Counted from the first letter of the stretch, positions 1-6,588 are shown. The stretch is 9,483 nucleotides of DNA from Prevotellaceae bacterium UBA2718 (GCA_002353975.1 DEKQ01000106.1:342-9824), one strand, 5' to 3'. The notes: generated by a model from the letters alone, not told the origin. Translations and numbers: made by a program.

Positions 1-89
1 TGACAAAAGTGATTTTCGCACCTTCAAAAATAGCACATATTTCGGACCGTCGCCGCCTGCGCCCGCAAATAACGCCCAAAATAGCACGA

Positions 90-109
90 ACACTCAAAGC
101 ATTGAGTGT
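90..109. repeat. Perfect 8-bp inverted repeat, 4-nt spacer
   Basis: ACACTCAA (90-97) is the exact reverse complement of TTGAGTGT (102-109), with AGCA between. It could be an operator or a small hairpin. Neither flank has a run of T on the transcribed strand, so it does not look like an intrinsic terminator. Function unknown. Confidence 0.4.
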
Positions 110-173
110 CAAGTATTTGATGCGTTTCGCGTCAAAAATCACCCACAAAAACCGCCAAAACGACCACAAAAAC

Positions 174-263
174 GGGGGTAAAAGACCTACTATTACCCCC
201 TGATAGACCTACTTTCACTCAGCAAAAGACCTACTATTGCGATGTAAAAGACCTGCTATTGCA
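174..263. repeat. Array of constant-loop, variable-stem hairpin repeats (four units)
   Basis: Four units share an 11-nt core. They are 174-200 (GGGGGTAA / AAGACCTACTA / TTACCCCC), 201-217 (TGA / TAGACCTACTT / TCA), 222-240 (GCAA / AAGACCTACTA / TTGC) and 243-263 (TGTAA / AAGACCTGCTA / TTGCA, with one G-T pair). The arms differ from unit to unit yet each left arm pairs with its own right arm, which suggests selection for a fold rather than simple duplication. A degenerate core in the opposite orientation (AGTAGGTTT) lies at 272-279. A fifth direct unit is on the far side of the gene cluster at 9243-9263. I do not recognise a named family. Confidence 0.6.
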
Positions 264-300
264 CGAGAAAAGTAGGTTTGCACCCTCCAAAAGGCCAAAT

Positions 301-335
301 TTTCACCTTTCAACCCTCATCCTTCACCCTTCTTC
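301..335. repeat. Degenerate heptad tract
   Basis: Read in 7-bp steps this is TTTCACC / TTTCAAC / CCTCATC / CTTCACC / CTTCTTC, with the CA dinucleotide at 304, 311, 318 and 325. It has the same period and a similar TTCA core to the tracts at 1274-1308, 1992-2019, 5562-5596 and 5620-5647. Such short AT-rich tracts are a feature of intergenic DNA in this group. No function can be read from it. Confidence 0.5.
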
Positions 336-367
336 TCTTCTATTTTTCATTTTTTAGTCGAAAGTTC

Positions 368-414
368 AAAAAAAACACTTTGCTCATTTTTTAGTTAAAA
401 ATTGAGCAAAGTGT
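368..414 (-). terminator. Rho-independent terminator after the patatin gene
   Basis: A perfect 12-bp inverted repeat (375-386 ACACTTTGCTCA with 403-414 TGAGCAAAGTGT) extends, past one unpaired base at 402, by five more A-T pairs (387-391 with 397-401) around a short loop. On the minus strand the stem is followed directly by eight T (375-368, the first also in the stem), giving a U-tract at the right place 25 bp past the patatin stop. The stem is long though not very GC-rich. It probably ends transcription of the whole minus-strand block. Confidence 0.8.
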
Positions 415-438
415 CAAATCGCGTATTACTATATATTC

Positions 439-1269
439 CTATTGATTTTGGGTGCAGTATCGCTCTCCGAGAGCGAAGCCTTCCTGGTATAGGTCCTCAA
501 GCTTTTGGATGTTCTTCTCCAATCTATCTACGACGATGGGTTTCTCTGGGCGTATTACGGTGATAAGGCCTTCGTCTTCCATCCTCTCAACCTCTTCCAA
601 CTGTGCATTGTAAACACTGTTCCTGTGGCTCAGGGCGACGCGCAGGCGAGGGTATTGCGAATAGAACAGTCGTGGCATACGGCGGTCTTTCATTGTTTTG
701 CGGTATCCTCGATTGCGCGTCAGCACTACGAGCGGTTTCTGATATCCCTGCTTTAAGGCTCGCTCCACGGGTATGCTGTCAACTATGCCACCATCCAGAT
801 AGGGTATGTCATCCACGTATTGTATCTTCGCGACGTATGGCAGCGATGACGTAGCCTGGCAAATGGCAAGCAGTCGGCGGCTATTGCCAGAATGTTCGGA
901 GAGGTATTCAGCCCGTCCCGTGCGACAATTGGTGACAACCTGCTCAAATATGATGCCGCTATTGAAGTAGGTATCGTAGTCGTATGGGTAGATGTACTCC
1001 GGCATACGCTCGTAGAGCAGCTTAGTATCGAAGATGCTGCCTTGCTGTATGAGATGGCGTATGCTGAGGTAGTCGTAGCGCTCAAAGAGCTCAATGTTTG
1101 AGAAATGTGCCCTGCCCGGCTGCCATGAGGCGTAGGACAGTCCGTTGCATGCACCCGCGCTGACCCCCACGATGTACCGGAAATGCACATCGTGTTTCAT
1201 AAATGCGTCGAGCACGCCGGTAGTGAACACACCGCGCATGCCGCCACCTTCTAATACAAGGGCATCCAT
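439..1269 (-). CDS. Patatin-like phospholipase (YjjU type)
   Basis: This is a predicted cytoplasmic serine lipid hydrolase of 276 residues. The patatin catalytic parts are all visible: the oxyanion-hole glycine loop GGGMRG at residues 8-13, the nucleophile elbow GVSAG at 35-39 with Ser37, and the second dyad member Asp159 in DGG at 159-161. The fold therefore looks complete and active. There is no signal peptide or membrane segment. The C-terminal third (about 180-270) is charged and resembles the tail of the YjjU/RssA-like bacterial patatins. The ATG at 1269 is only five residues before the glycine loop, as usual in this subgroup. It is 133 bp behind the sulfhydrylase gene, a gap filled by repeats; I see no clear promoter of its own, so it may be read through from upstream. 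The natural substrate cannot be told from sequence. Confidence 0.88.
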   Translation of the reverse strand: MDALVLEGGGMRGVFTTGVLDAFMKHDVHFRYIVGVSAGACNGLSYASWQPGRAHFSNIELFERYDYLSIRHLIQQGSIFDTKLLYERMPEYIYPYDYDTYFNSGIIFEQVVTNCRTGRAEYLSEHSGNSRRLLAICQATSSLPYVAKIQYVDDIPYLDGGIVDSIPVERALKQGYQKPLVVLTRNRGYRKTMKDRRMPRLFYSQYPRLRVALSHRNSVYNAQLEEVERMEDEGLITVIRPEKPIVVDRLEKNIQKLEDLYQEGFALGERYCTQNQ

Positions 1270-1402
1270 TTCAAATTGAGAATTGAGAATTGAAAATTGA
1301 GAATTATGATTACTGCTTCCTGCTGCGATTCCGTGTCAAGCACGAGATGAGGGGATTTAGTTCATTTTCTCCATCGCATTTCAAGCACGAGATGAGGGGG
1401 AT
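1270..1402. other. Repeat-filled gap between sulfhydrylase and patatin genes
   Basis: The 133-bp gap consists largely of a heptad tract next to the patatin start (1274-1308), a short unique part, and the downstream copy of a 45/46-bp tandem duplication of the sulfhydrylase 3' end (1336-1426). TCAATTTG at 1279-1272 on the minus strand is one base off the -7 promoter consensus, but it lies only 2 nt from the ATG, so I do not call it a promoter. Confidence 0.6.
1274..1308. repeat. Heptad tract upstream of the patatin gene
   Basis: On the plus strand the units are AATTGAG / AATTGAG / AATTGAA / AATTGAG / AATTATG, a clean 7-bp period over five units. It occupies the 5' region of the patatin gene, where it could affect promoter geometry or translation if unit number changed. 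That effect is a guess; the repeat itself is plain. Confidence 0.65.
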
Positions 1403-1426
1403 TTAGTTCATTTTCTCCATCGCATT
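1336..1426. repeat. 45/46-bp tandem duplication of the sulfhydrylase 3' end
   Basis: The segment 1336-1380 is repeated at 1381-1426. The two copies are identical except for one extra G in a G run (four G in the first, five in the second). The right copy holds the last seven codons and stop of the sulfhydrylase gene (reading NAMEKMN, stop). The left copy repeats these bases plus the 3' flank beyond the stop, so it has no coding role. The near identity points to a recent slippage or unequal-exchange event, or to an assembly error. Confidence 0.85.
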
Positions 1427-2722
1427 CTGTATGTCTGCGATGATGTCGTCAGCATTCTCTATGCCTACGGAGAGGCGTACAAGGTCTGGTGCCACGCCGG
1501 CCTCGCGCAGCTGTTCGTCTGACATCTGACGGTGTGTGTGGCTGGCAGGATGGAGTATGCAGGTGCGTGCGTCGGCTACGTGGGTGACGATGGAGATGAA
1601 CTCCAGGTTATCCATGAACTTGATTGCATCCTCACGTGTGCCTTTCAGTCCGAAGGCGATGACGCCGCATGAGCCGTTGGGGAGGTATTTCTGCCCCAGG
1701 GCGTAGTATTTGTTTGATGGCAGGCCGCAATAGTTCACCCATGCCACCTTGTCATTCTTCTCCAGCCATTCTGCTACCTTCTGCGCATTGGCGCAATGCT
1801 GCTTCATTCGGAGTGCCAGAGTCTCAAGTCCCAGGTTGAGAAGGAATGAGTTCATAGGTGCAGGGATGCTGCCAAGGTCGCGCATCAGCTGGCTTACGAG
1901 CTTGGTGCAGTATGCCATCTTGCCAAAGGCCTTGGTGTATGTCAGGCCGTGATATGACTCATCGGGAGTCGTCAGGCCCGGGTACTTAGGAAGTGAAGAT
2001 TGAAGATTGAAGAGTGAAGAATCACCATTGTGTGTGCAGGTCTCCCAATCGAAGTTGCCGGAATCCACTACGCAGCCTCCCACCTGGGTGGCGTGACCGT
2101 CCATATACTTTGTAGTGGAGTGGGTAACGATGTCGCATCCCCACTCAAAGGGGCGGCAGTTTATAGGGGTGGCGAAGGTATTGTCAACAATCAAGGGCAC
2201 GCCGTGCTTGTGCGCCATCTTGGCAAAGCGCTCTATGTCAAACACATTGCCGCCGGGATTGCTGATGGTCTCACCAAAGAAACACTTGGTGTTGGGCTTG
2301 AAACACTTCTCTATTGTCTCGTCATCCCAGTCAGGATCCACGAAGGTACACTCAATGCCGAGCTTCTTCATAGTGACGCCGAAGAGGTTGAACGTGCCTC
2401 CATAGATGGTGTTGGATGTGATGAAGTGGTCGCCGCTCTCGCAGATATTGAAGATGGCGTAGAAGTTTGCGGCCTGTCCGGATGATGTCAGTACGGCTCC
2501 CACACCGCCTTCCAGCGCTGCTATCTTCTTGGCTACGGCATCGTTGGTGGGGTTTGCAAGGCGGGTATAGAAGTATCCGTCATCCTTCAGGTCGAAGAGG
2601 CGGGCCATCTGCTCGCTGGTGTCATATTTGAATGTGGTTGACTGTATGATGGGCAACTGCTGAGGTTCGCCCTTTGTGGCTTTGTAACCACCGTGTACAC
2701 AAAGTGTCTCGACGTTTTTCAT
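1403..2722 (-). CDS. O-acetylhomoserine sulfhydrylase-type PLP enzyme
   Basis: A cystathionine gamma-synthase family (Cys/Met metabolism) PLP enzyme of 439 residues, most like O-acetyl-L-homoserine sulfhydrylase (MetY), which makes homocysteine from O-acetylhomoserine and sulfide for methionine synthesis. Visible family features are the N-terminal ETLCVHGG, the SSGQAA phosphate-binding turn at 80-85, Asp180 in VDNTFATP (pyridine nitrogen), the PLP lysine Lys205 in HSTTKYMDG, and the substrate-carboxylate Arg416 in RLSVGIE. The long form with PDESYHG at 253-259 fits MetY rather than MetB or MetC. Residues about 228-246 look like an extra stretch relative to the family, and 234-246 are encoded by a heptad repeat. 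The ATG at 2722 is 5 bp after the waaA stop, so it is the third gene of a gltX-waaA unit. Exact substrate (O-acetyl- versus O-succinylhomoserine, sulfide versus cysteine) is inferred. Confidence 0.88.
   Translation of the reverse strand: MKNVETLCVHGGYKATKGEPQQLPIIQSTTFKYDTSEQMARLFDLKDDGYFYTRLANPTNDAVAKKIAALEGGVGAVLTSSGQAANFYAIFNICESGDHFITSNTIYGGTFNLFGVTMKKLGIECTFVDPDWDDETIEKCFKPNTKCFFGETISNPGGNVFDIERFAKMAHKHGVPLIVDNTFATPINCRPFEWGCDIVTHSTTKYMDGHATQVGGCVVDSGNFDWETCTHNGDSSLFNLQSSLPKYPGLTTPDESYHGLTYTKAFGKMAYCTKLVSQLMRDLGSIPAPMNSFLLNLGLETLALRMKQHCANAQKVAEWLEKNDKVAWVNYCGLPSNKYYALGQKYLPNGSCGVIAFGLKGTREDAIKFMDNLEFISIVTHVADARTCILHPASHTHRQMSDEQLREAGVAPDLVRLSVGIENADDIIADIQNAMEKMN
1992..2019. repeat. In-frame heptad tract inside the sulfhydrylase gene
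   Basis: On the plus strand four exact-phase units run AGTGAAG / ATTGAAG / ATTGAAG / AGTGAAG. They encode most of residues 234-246 of the sulfhydrylase, giving the low-complexity segment DSSLFNLQSSLPK. The units belong to the same family as the intergenic tracts elsewhere in the window, yet here they keep the reading frame. Confidence 0.7.
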
Positions 2723-2727
2723 TAGTG

Positions 2728-4023
2728 CTATAAGTTGTTTGTTGTTTCTTTATTCGTTACTGCTGCAAGGATTTTTCCTGCTGCTCCTGAGTGGGTCTTG
2801 ACGTACTGTCCTGCGGCATCGGAGCGCCGCTTCAGCTCCTCTGGCTGTTCGGAGAGGACTGTCATCGTCTGCACGAAGTCCTCTGCGCCGTTGATAGGAA
2901 TGCCTCCATCACATGCTTTGAGCTCCATCGCTTCCTGGAATTTCTCGTGGTTGGGGCCGAAGATTACCGGCACGTTCCACACGGCAGCCTCCGGCAGGTT
3001 GTGTATTCCCACGCCGAAGCCGCCTCCCACGTATGCCACGGTGGCGTAACGGTAGATGGAAGAGAGGAGTCCGAAGCAATCGATGATGAGTACATCAGCC
3101 TCGCGCAGCGCCGTCTCATCGTCCTTGCTCAGCTGTGAGTAGCGCATCACGCGGCGGCCCTCAAGCAGTTTCATAATCTGACTGATGTGCGACTCGCCTA
3201 TGACGTGGGGCGCAATGATGACCTTCCAGTCCTTATGCTCAGCGAAATAGGGGATGAATATCTCCTCGTCGGGAAGCCAGGACGAACCTGCCACAAAGAC
3301 GTTTCTGCGCTTTGAGGACTCCTTTCCCTGCTCCTTTTCAGACTCGTTGAGGTTCAGGAACATCTCCACAATAGGTATCTGCTTGCTCTGGTTGGCTATC
3401 TGCAATACGCGGTCGAAGCGTGTATCGCCCGTCACGGTGACGTTGTCGTAGCCCAGTTCCGACAACAACTCCTTAGATTTCTCCGTCTGGACAAAGAAAT
3501 GTGTGAAGCATCTCAGCACCGCACGATACTGATAGCCGTACCAGCGGAAGAAAATCTGCCCGGGACGGAAGATGGAACTGACGCTATAGACAGGCACATG
3601 GCGATGGCGCAGGATGTGGAGGTAGTTATACCAGAACTCATACTTAATGAAGAACGCCTCCACCGGCCTCACGGCACGCAGGAAACGACGCGCATTAGTG
3701 AAGGTATCGATGGGCAGGTAGCAGATGAGGTCAGCACCGTCATAGTTCTTTCTGACCTCGTAGCCCGAGGGAGAGAAGAACGTCAGCAGTATCTTGCGCT
3801 CTGGATGCACGTTGCGATACTCCTCGATTATGGGTCGTCCCTGCTCAAATTCGCCTAATGAGGCAGCGTGAAACCATGCGTATTCAGCATTGGGGTCAAC
3901 GTGCTCCTTGAGGTATTGTATGGCCTGACGTTCGCCGCGCCACATCTTCTTCACCTTGTCAGAGAAGAAAGAGGCAACGAAGATGCCAAGCTCATATATG
4001 TATAACAGGATATTGTATATCAA
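2728..4023 (-). CDS. waaA: 3-deoxy-D-manno-octulosonic acid (Kdo) transferase
   Basis: A membrane-anchored GT-B glycosyltransferase of 431 residues that adds Kdo from CMP-Kdo to lipid A at the cytoplasmic face of the inner membrane, the first step of LPS core assembly. Residues about 2-20 form a hydrophobic N-terminal anchor. HAASLGEFEQG (52-62) carries the catalytic glutamate Glu58. The CMP-binding half has APH (271-273), the glycine loop GGGFGVGIHN (333-342) with the following Glu345, and GPNHEKFQEA (356-365). The start is TTG at 4023, sharing TTGA with the gltX stop. The first internal ATG is Met27, which would remove the anchor, so the TTG is preferred. A hydrophilic stretch at 224-240 looks like a loop insertion. 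The number of Kdo units added cannot be read from sequence. Confidence 0.93.
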   Translation of the reverse strand: MIYNILLYIYELGIFVASFFSDKVKKMWRGERQAIQYLKEHVDPNAEYAWFHAASLGEFEQGRPIIEEYRNVHPERKILLTFFSPSGYEVRKNYDGADLICYLPIDTFTNARRFLRAVRPVEAFFIKYEFWYNYLHILRHRHVPVYSVSSIFRPGQIFFRWYGYQYRAVLRCFTHFFVQTEKSKELLSELGYDNVTVTGDTRFDRVLQIANQSKQIPIVEMFLNLNESEKEQGKESSKRRNVFVAGSSWLPDEEIFIPYFAEHKDWKVIIAPHVIGESHISQIMKLLEGRRVMRYSQLSKDDETALREADVLIIDCFGLLSSIYRYATVAYVGGGFGVGIHNLPEAAVWNVPVIFGPNHEKFQEAMELKACDGGIPINGAEDFVQTMTVLSEQPEELKRRSDAAGQYVKTHSGAAGKILAAVTNKETTNNL

Positions 4024-5537
4024 GGCAGTTGCTCTATAGCTTTTTCTATTCGTTTCAATGTCTCTTCTTTTCCAAGGAATGCGGAGATGTCAAACATGCC
4101 GGGGCCTTTGCCTTCGCCTACCAAGCAGAGGCGGAACGCATTCATCACATCGCCCAGCTTGTAGCCCTTCTCGTTGACCCAGGCCATCACGACAGGCTCC
4201 TGACCCTCTACGGAGAAGTCTTCAATGCCCTTCAGCACCTCGGCGAGCTCTCTCATCACCTGTGGAGAGTCTGCCTTCCAGCGCTTTGCAACGGTCTTCT
4301 CGTCATACTGTTGGGGAGCGAAGAAGAAGAACGAGCACAGCGGCCACAACTCGTGCACAAAGTTTACGCGGTCCTTCATCAGTTCTACCACCTTGGTAAT
4401 GCGCGGCATATCCACCTCTACGCCATTGCCTGCCACGATGGGTGCAAAGAGAGTGGCAACCTCTTCGGCTGACTTGCGCAGCAGATACTCATGGTTGAAC
4501 CAGATGCCTTTCTTGTAGTCGAACTTCGCACCGGCCTTTGAGCAGCGTGAGATGTCGAAAGCCTGCACTAGCTCATCGAGCGTGAAGAGTTCCTGCTCTG
4601 TGCCAGGATTCCATCCCAACAGGGCAAGGAAGTTGAGCAAAGCCTCGGGGAAATAGCCTGCCTCGCGGTATCCTGAGCTTACCTCCCCGCTCTTGCGGTC
4701 ATGCCATTCCAATGGGAAGACAGGGAAACCTAAGCGGTCACCATCGCGCTTTGACAGCTTGCCCTTGCCTTCCGGCTTCAGCAGCAGCGGCAGGTGCGCG
4801 AACTGTGGCATGGTGTCTTCCCATCCGAAGGCACGGTACAGCAGCACGTGCAAAGGGGCCGATGGCAGCCATTCCTCACCACGAATGACGTGGCTGATCT
4901 CCATCAGATGGTCGTCAACGATGTTGGCAAGGTGATAGGTTGGCAGTTCGTCGGCGCTCTTATAGAGCACTTTGTCGTCCAGAATGTCGCTCTTCACCCT
5001 TACCTCACCGCGTATGAGGTCATTCACGAGTATCTCTTCACCGGGCTCAATCTTGAAGCGCACCACGAACTGTTTGCCGTCAGCAATCAGCTCGTCAACC
5101 TCTTCCTTGGAGAGTGTGAGCGAGTTGCGCATCTCTCCACGTGTGTGGGCATCGTACTGGAAGTTAGGTGTAGCGGCGCGTTTCTGCTCCAGTTCCTGCG
5201 GAGTATCAAAGGCCATGTACGCCTTGCCATTGTCAAGAAGCTGCTTGACGTACTGCTTGTATATCTCCCTGCGCTCGCTCTGGCGGTAGGGACCCTTGTC
5301 GCCACCGATGCCTACGCCTTCATCAAACGTGATGCCTAACCATCGGAACGACTCTATGATATACTCCTCTGCTCCGGGAACGAAACGCGTGGAGTCTGTA
5401 TCTTCAATACGGAAAATCAATTCTCCACCCTTCTGGCGGGCAAAGAGATAATTGAACAATGCTGTCCTGACGCCTCCAATGTGGAGCGGGCCTGTAGGAC
5501 TTGGCGCAAAGCGCACTCTTACTTTTCTTTCTGTCAT
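4020..5537 (-). CDS. gltX: Glutamyl-tRNA synthetase
   Basis: A class I aminoacyl-tRNA synthetase of 505 residues that charges tRNA-Glu in the cytoplasm. The HIGH motif is HIGG at 19-22 within PSPTGPLHIGG, the RIEDTD substrate loop is at 43-48, and the KMSKS motif is KLSKR at 260-264. The C-terminal anticodon-binding helical domain follows (about 330-505). Around residues 105-125, where several bacterial GluRS carry zinc-binding cysteines, this protein reads AYMAFDTPQELEQKR with no Cys, so that zinc site appears absent, as in many family members. The length is normal. The ATG at 5537 puts the fold-starting RVRFAPSPTG at residue 7 and is preceded almost directly by a -7 promoter box, making it the first gene of a gltX-waaA-sulfhydrylase unit. 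Whether it also charges tRNA-Gln cannot be judged here. Confidence 0.96.
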   Translation of the reverse strand: MTERKVRVRFAPSPTGPLHIGGVRTALFNYLFARQKGGELIFRIEDTDSTRFVPGAEEYIIESFRWLGITFDEGVGIGGDKGPYRQSERREIYKQYVKQLLDNGKAYMAFDTPQELEQKRAATPNFQYDAHTRGEMRNSLTLSKEEVDELIADGKQFVVRFKIEPGEEILVNDLIRGEVRVKSDILDDKVLYKSADELPTYHLANIVDDHLMEISHVIRGEEWLPSAPLHVLLYRAFGWEDTMPQFAHLPLLLKPEGKGKLSKRDGDRLGFPVFPLEWHDRKSGEVSSGYREAGYFPEALLNFLALLGWNPGTEQELFTLDELVQAFDISRCSKAGAKFDYKKGIWFNHEYLLRKSAEEVATLFAPIVAGNGVEVDMPRITKVVELMKDRVNFVHELWPLCSFFFFAPQQYDEKTVAKRWKADSPQVMRELAEVLKGIEDFSVEGQEPVVMAWVNEKGYKLGDVMNAFRLCLVGEGKGPGMFDISAFLGKEETLKRIEKAIEQLP

Positions 5538-5545
5538 AATGGGTG

Positions 5546-5576
5546 CAAAGGTAATAAAAATAATTCATAATTCATA
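5546..5576 (-). promoter_or_regulatory. Bacteroidota-type promoter for gltX
   Basis: On the minus strand TACCTTTG (5553-5546) matches the -7 consensus TAnnTTTG exactly. TATG (5576-5573), 19 nt upstream, is a 3-of-4 match to the -33 box TTTG and lies inside a heptad unit. Only 8 nt separate the -7 box from the gltX ATG, so the transcript would have almost no 5' leader. This context just before the start codon is characteristic of the group. Confidence 0.65.
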
Positions 5577-5596
5577 ATGCGGCATTCATAATTACA
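5562..5596. repeat. Heptad tract upstream of gltX
   Basis: In 7-bp steps it reads AATTCAT / AATTCAT / AATGCGG / CATTCAT / AATTACA on the plus strand. Bases 5569-5579 pair with 5634-5644 in inverted orientation (10 of 11 identical, the odd one a T-G pair), so this tract and the one at the end of fmt form an inverted pair that could fold. It covers the likely -33 region of the gltX promoter. Confidence 0.55.
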
Positions 5597-5619
5597 CAAC
5601 AATTTGTATAAAAAGTGTG

Positions 5620-5647
5620 AATTGTGCATCATGCGTTATGAATTCCG
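5620..5647. repeat. Heptad-like tract covering the fmt 3' end
   Basis: In 7-bp steps it reads AATTGTG / CATCATG / CGTTATG / AATTCCG on the plus strand. On the minus strand it supplies the last Fmt codons and the stop. It is the inverted partner of 5562-5596, with 54 nt between the matching arms (5569-5579 and 5634-5644). No T-tract makes this a standard terminator. Confidence 0.5.
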
Positions 5648-6588
5648 TTCAGGTAGTCCTGGGCTGCCATGCGTTTCTTGCCCGACGGCTGTACGGTAAG
5701 GAGCTCCAGAAGCGAGTCCTGACATGCCACATAGCAATGCTTCTTCTCCGTTATCATCTGTCCAGCGCTAACTTCGGGTGGGGTAGGGATGTCCGTCTTT
5801 GCTGCGCGATATATCTTCAGCTCGGTGATATTCCCCCCTGGCATGGTGACTGCGCCCCATGCGCCGGGGATGGGCGACATGCCTCTTATGAAGTCATATA
5901 CGCGCTTGCAAGGCTGCTGCCAGCTTATCTTGCAGGTTTCCTTGAATATCTTCGGTGCATTATGCAGCTCGATATGGTTGCCGATAAGCTCTTCCTGAGG
6001 CATGGACGGTATGTCGCCGCCGCTTTCCTGCAGCATCTTCAGCGTCTCAACCGCTGCCTCAGCACCCAGCTGCATCAGGCCGTCATAGACATATTCCACG
6101 TCCGCATCATCGGGAATAGGAAAGGGTTTCTGCAGGATTATGCGGCCTGTGTCGATGTCGTGGTCGAGGAAGAACGTGGTTACACCCGTCTCCGTCTCTC
6201 CGTTGATGATGGCCCAATTGATGGGTGCGGCTCCACGATACTGTGGCAGCAGCGCGGCATGGACATTGAATGTGCCCCACCGAGGCATGCTCCACACCAC
6301 TTCGGGCAACATACGGAACGCCACGACGACCTGTACGTCGGCGTCATAGGAACGCAGTTCTTCGATGAAAGCAGGGTCTTTCATCTTCTCCGGTTGCAGT
6401 ACGGGGATGCCGTGCTCTTGTGCAAAGACCTTTACCGGAGGCGGCTGAAGTACTGAACCATGCCGCCCGACGGGTTTGTCGGGTTGAGTCACTACGGCTA
6501 CAACATCGTAACCGCCATCTACTAACGCCTGCAGAGTTCCGACTGCAAACTCCGGCGTGCCCATGAAAATTATCTTCATCTTTTTCAT
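5629..6588 (-). CDS. fmt: Methionyl-tRNA formyltransferase
   Basis: A cytoplasmic enzyme of 319 residues that formylates initiator Met-tRNA using 10-formyltetrahydrofolate. The N-terminal formyltransferase domain has MGTPEFA (9-15), QPDKPVGR (35-42), and the catalytic triad region: Asn108 and His110 in NVHAALLPQYRG (108-119) and Asp146 in HDIDTG (143-148). The OB-like C-terminal domain begins near residue 210 and ends with QPSGKKRMAAQDYLNG, the usual closing element, followed by IHNA encoded by an AATTCAT-type repeat. The start is either the ATG at 6588 or the in-frame ATG three codons later (6579); I took the first, 7 bp after the CLC stop. It is the last gene of the sua5-clc-fmt unit. Confidence 0.95.
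   Translation of the reverse strand: MKKMKIIFMGTPEFAVGTLQALVDGGYDVVAVVTQPDKPVGRHGSVLQPPPVKVFAQEHGIPVLQPEKMKDPAFIEELRSYDADVQVVVAFRMLPEVVWSMPRWGTFNVHAALLPQYRGAAPINWAIINGETETGVTTFFLDHDIDTGRIILQKPFPIPDDADVEYVYDGLMQLGAEAAVETLKMLQESGGDIPSMPQEELIGNHIELHNAPKIFKETCKISWQQPCKRVYDFIRGMSPIPGAWGAVTMPGGNITELKIYRAAKTDIPTPPEVSAGQMITEKKHCYVACQDSLLELLTVQPSGKKRMAAQDYLNGIHNA

Larger units (their letters stand above)
1..438. other. Left intergenic region, repeat-rich, no gene
   Basis: I see no credible gene in this stretch downstream of the patatin gene. The only sizeable open frame (9-203) is rich in Lys, Arg and Thr and matches nothing I recognise. From left to right it holds a perfect 8-bp inverted repeat with a 4-nt spacer (90-97 and 102-109), a cluster of constant-loop hairpin repeats (174-263), a degenerate heptad tract (301-335), a 12-bp direct repeat TCATTTTTTAGT (347-358 and 384-395), and the minus-strand terminator at 368-414. 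The 90-109 hairpin has no adjacent T-tract on either strand, so its role is unclear. Confidence 0.7.

Noticed and set aside
174..263. CRISPR array
   Set aside because: Units are irregularly spaced, the repeated core is only about 11 nt and stems vary; there are no regular spacers and no cas genes.
783..1190. 135-residue minus-strand frame inside the patatin gene
   Set aside because: Alternative frame of the patatin gene, Ser/Thr-rich and without conserved features.
2030..2485. 151-residue plus-strand open frame opposite the sulfhydrylase gene
   Set aside because: Antisense of the conserved PLP-enzyme core; no family resemblance of its own.
4794..5339. 181-residue plus-strand open frame opposite gltX
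   Set aside because: Antisense shadow of a clear synthetase gene with no motif or promoter.
5617..6456. 279-residue plus-strand open frame opposite fmt
   Set aside because: It mirrors the well-supported fmt gene, has no recognisable domain, is rich in Cys, His and Arg as antisense frames often are, and lacks a promoter of the local type.
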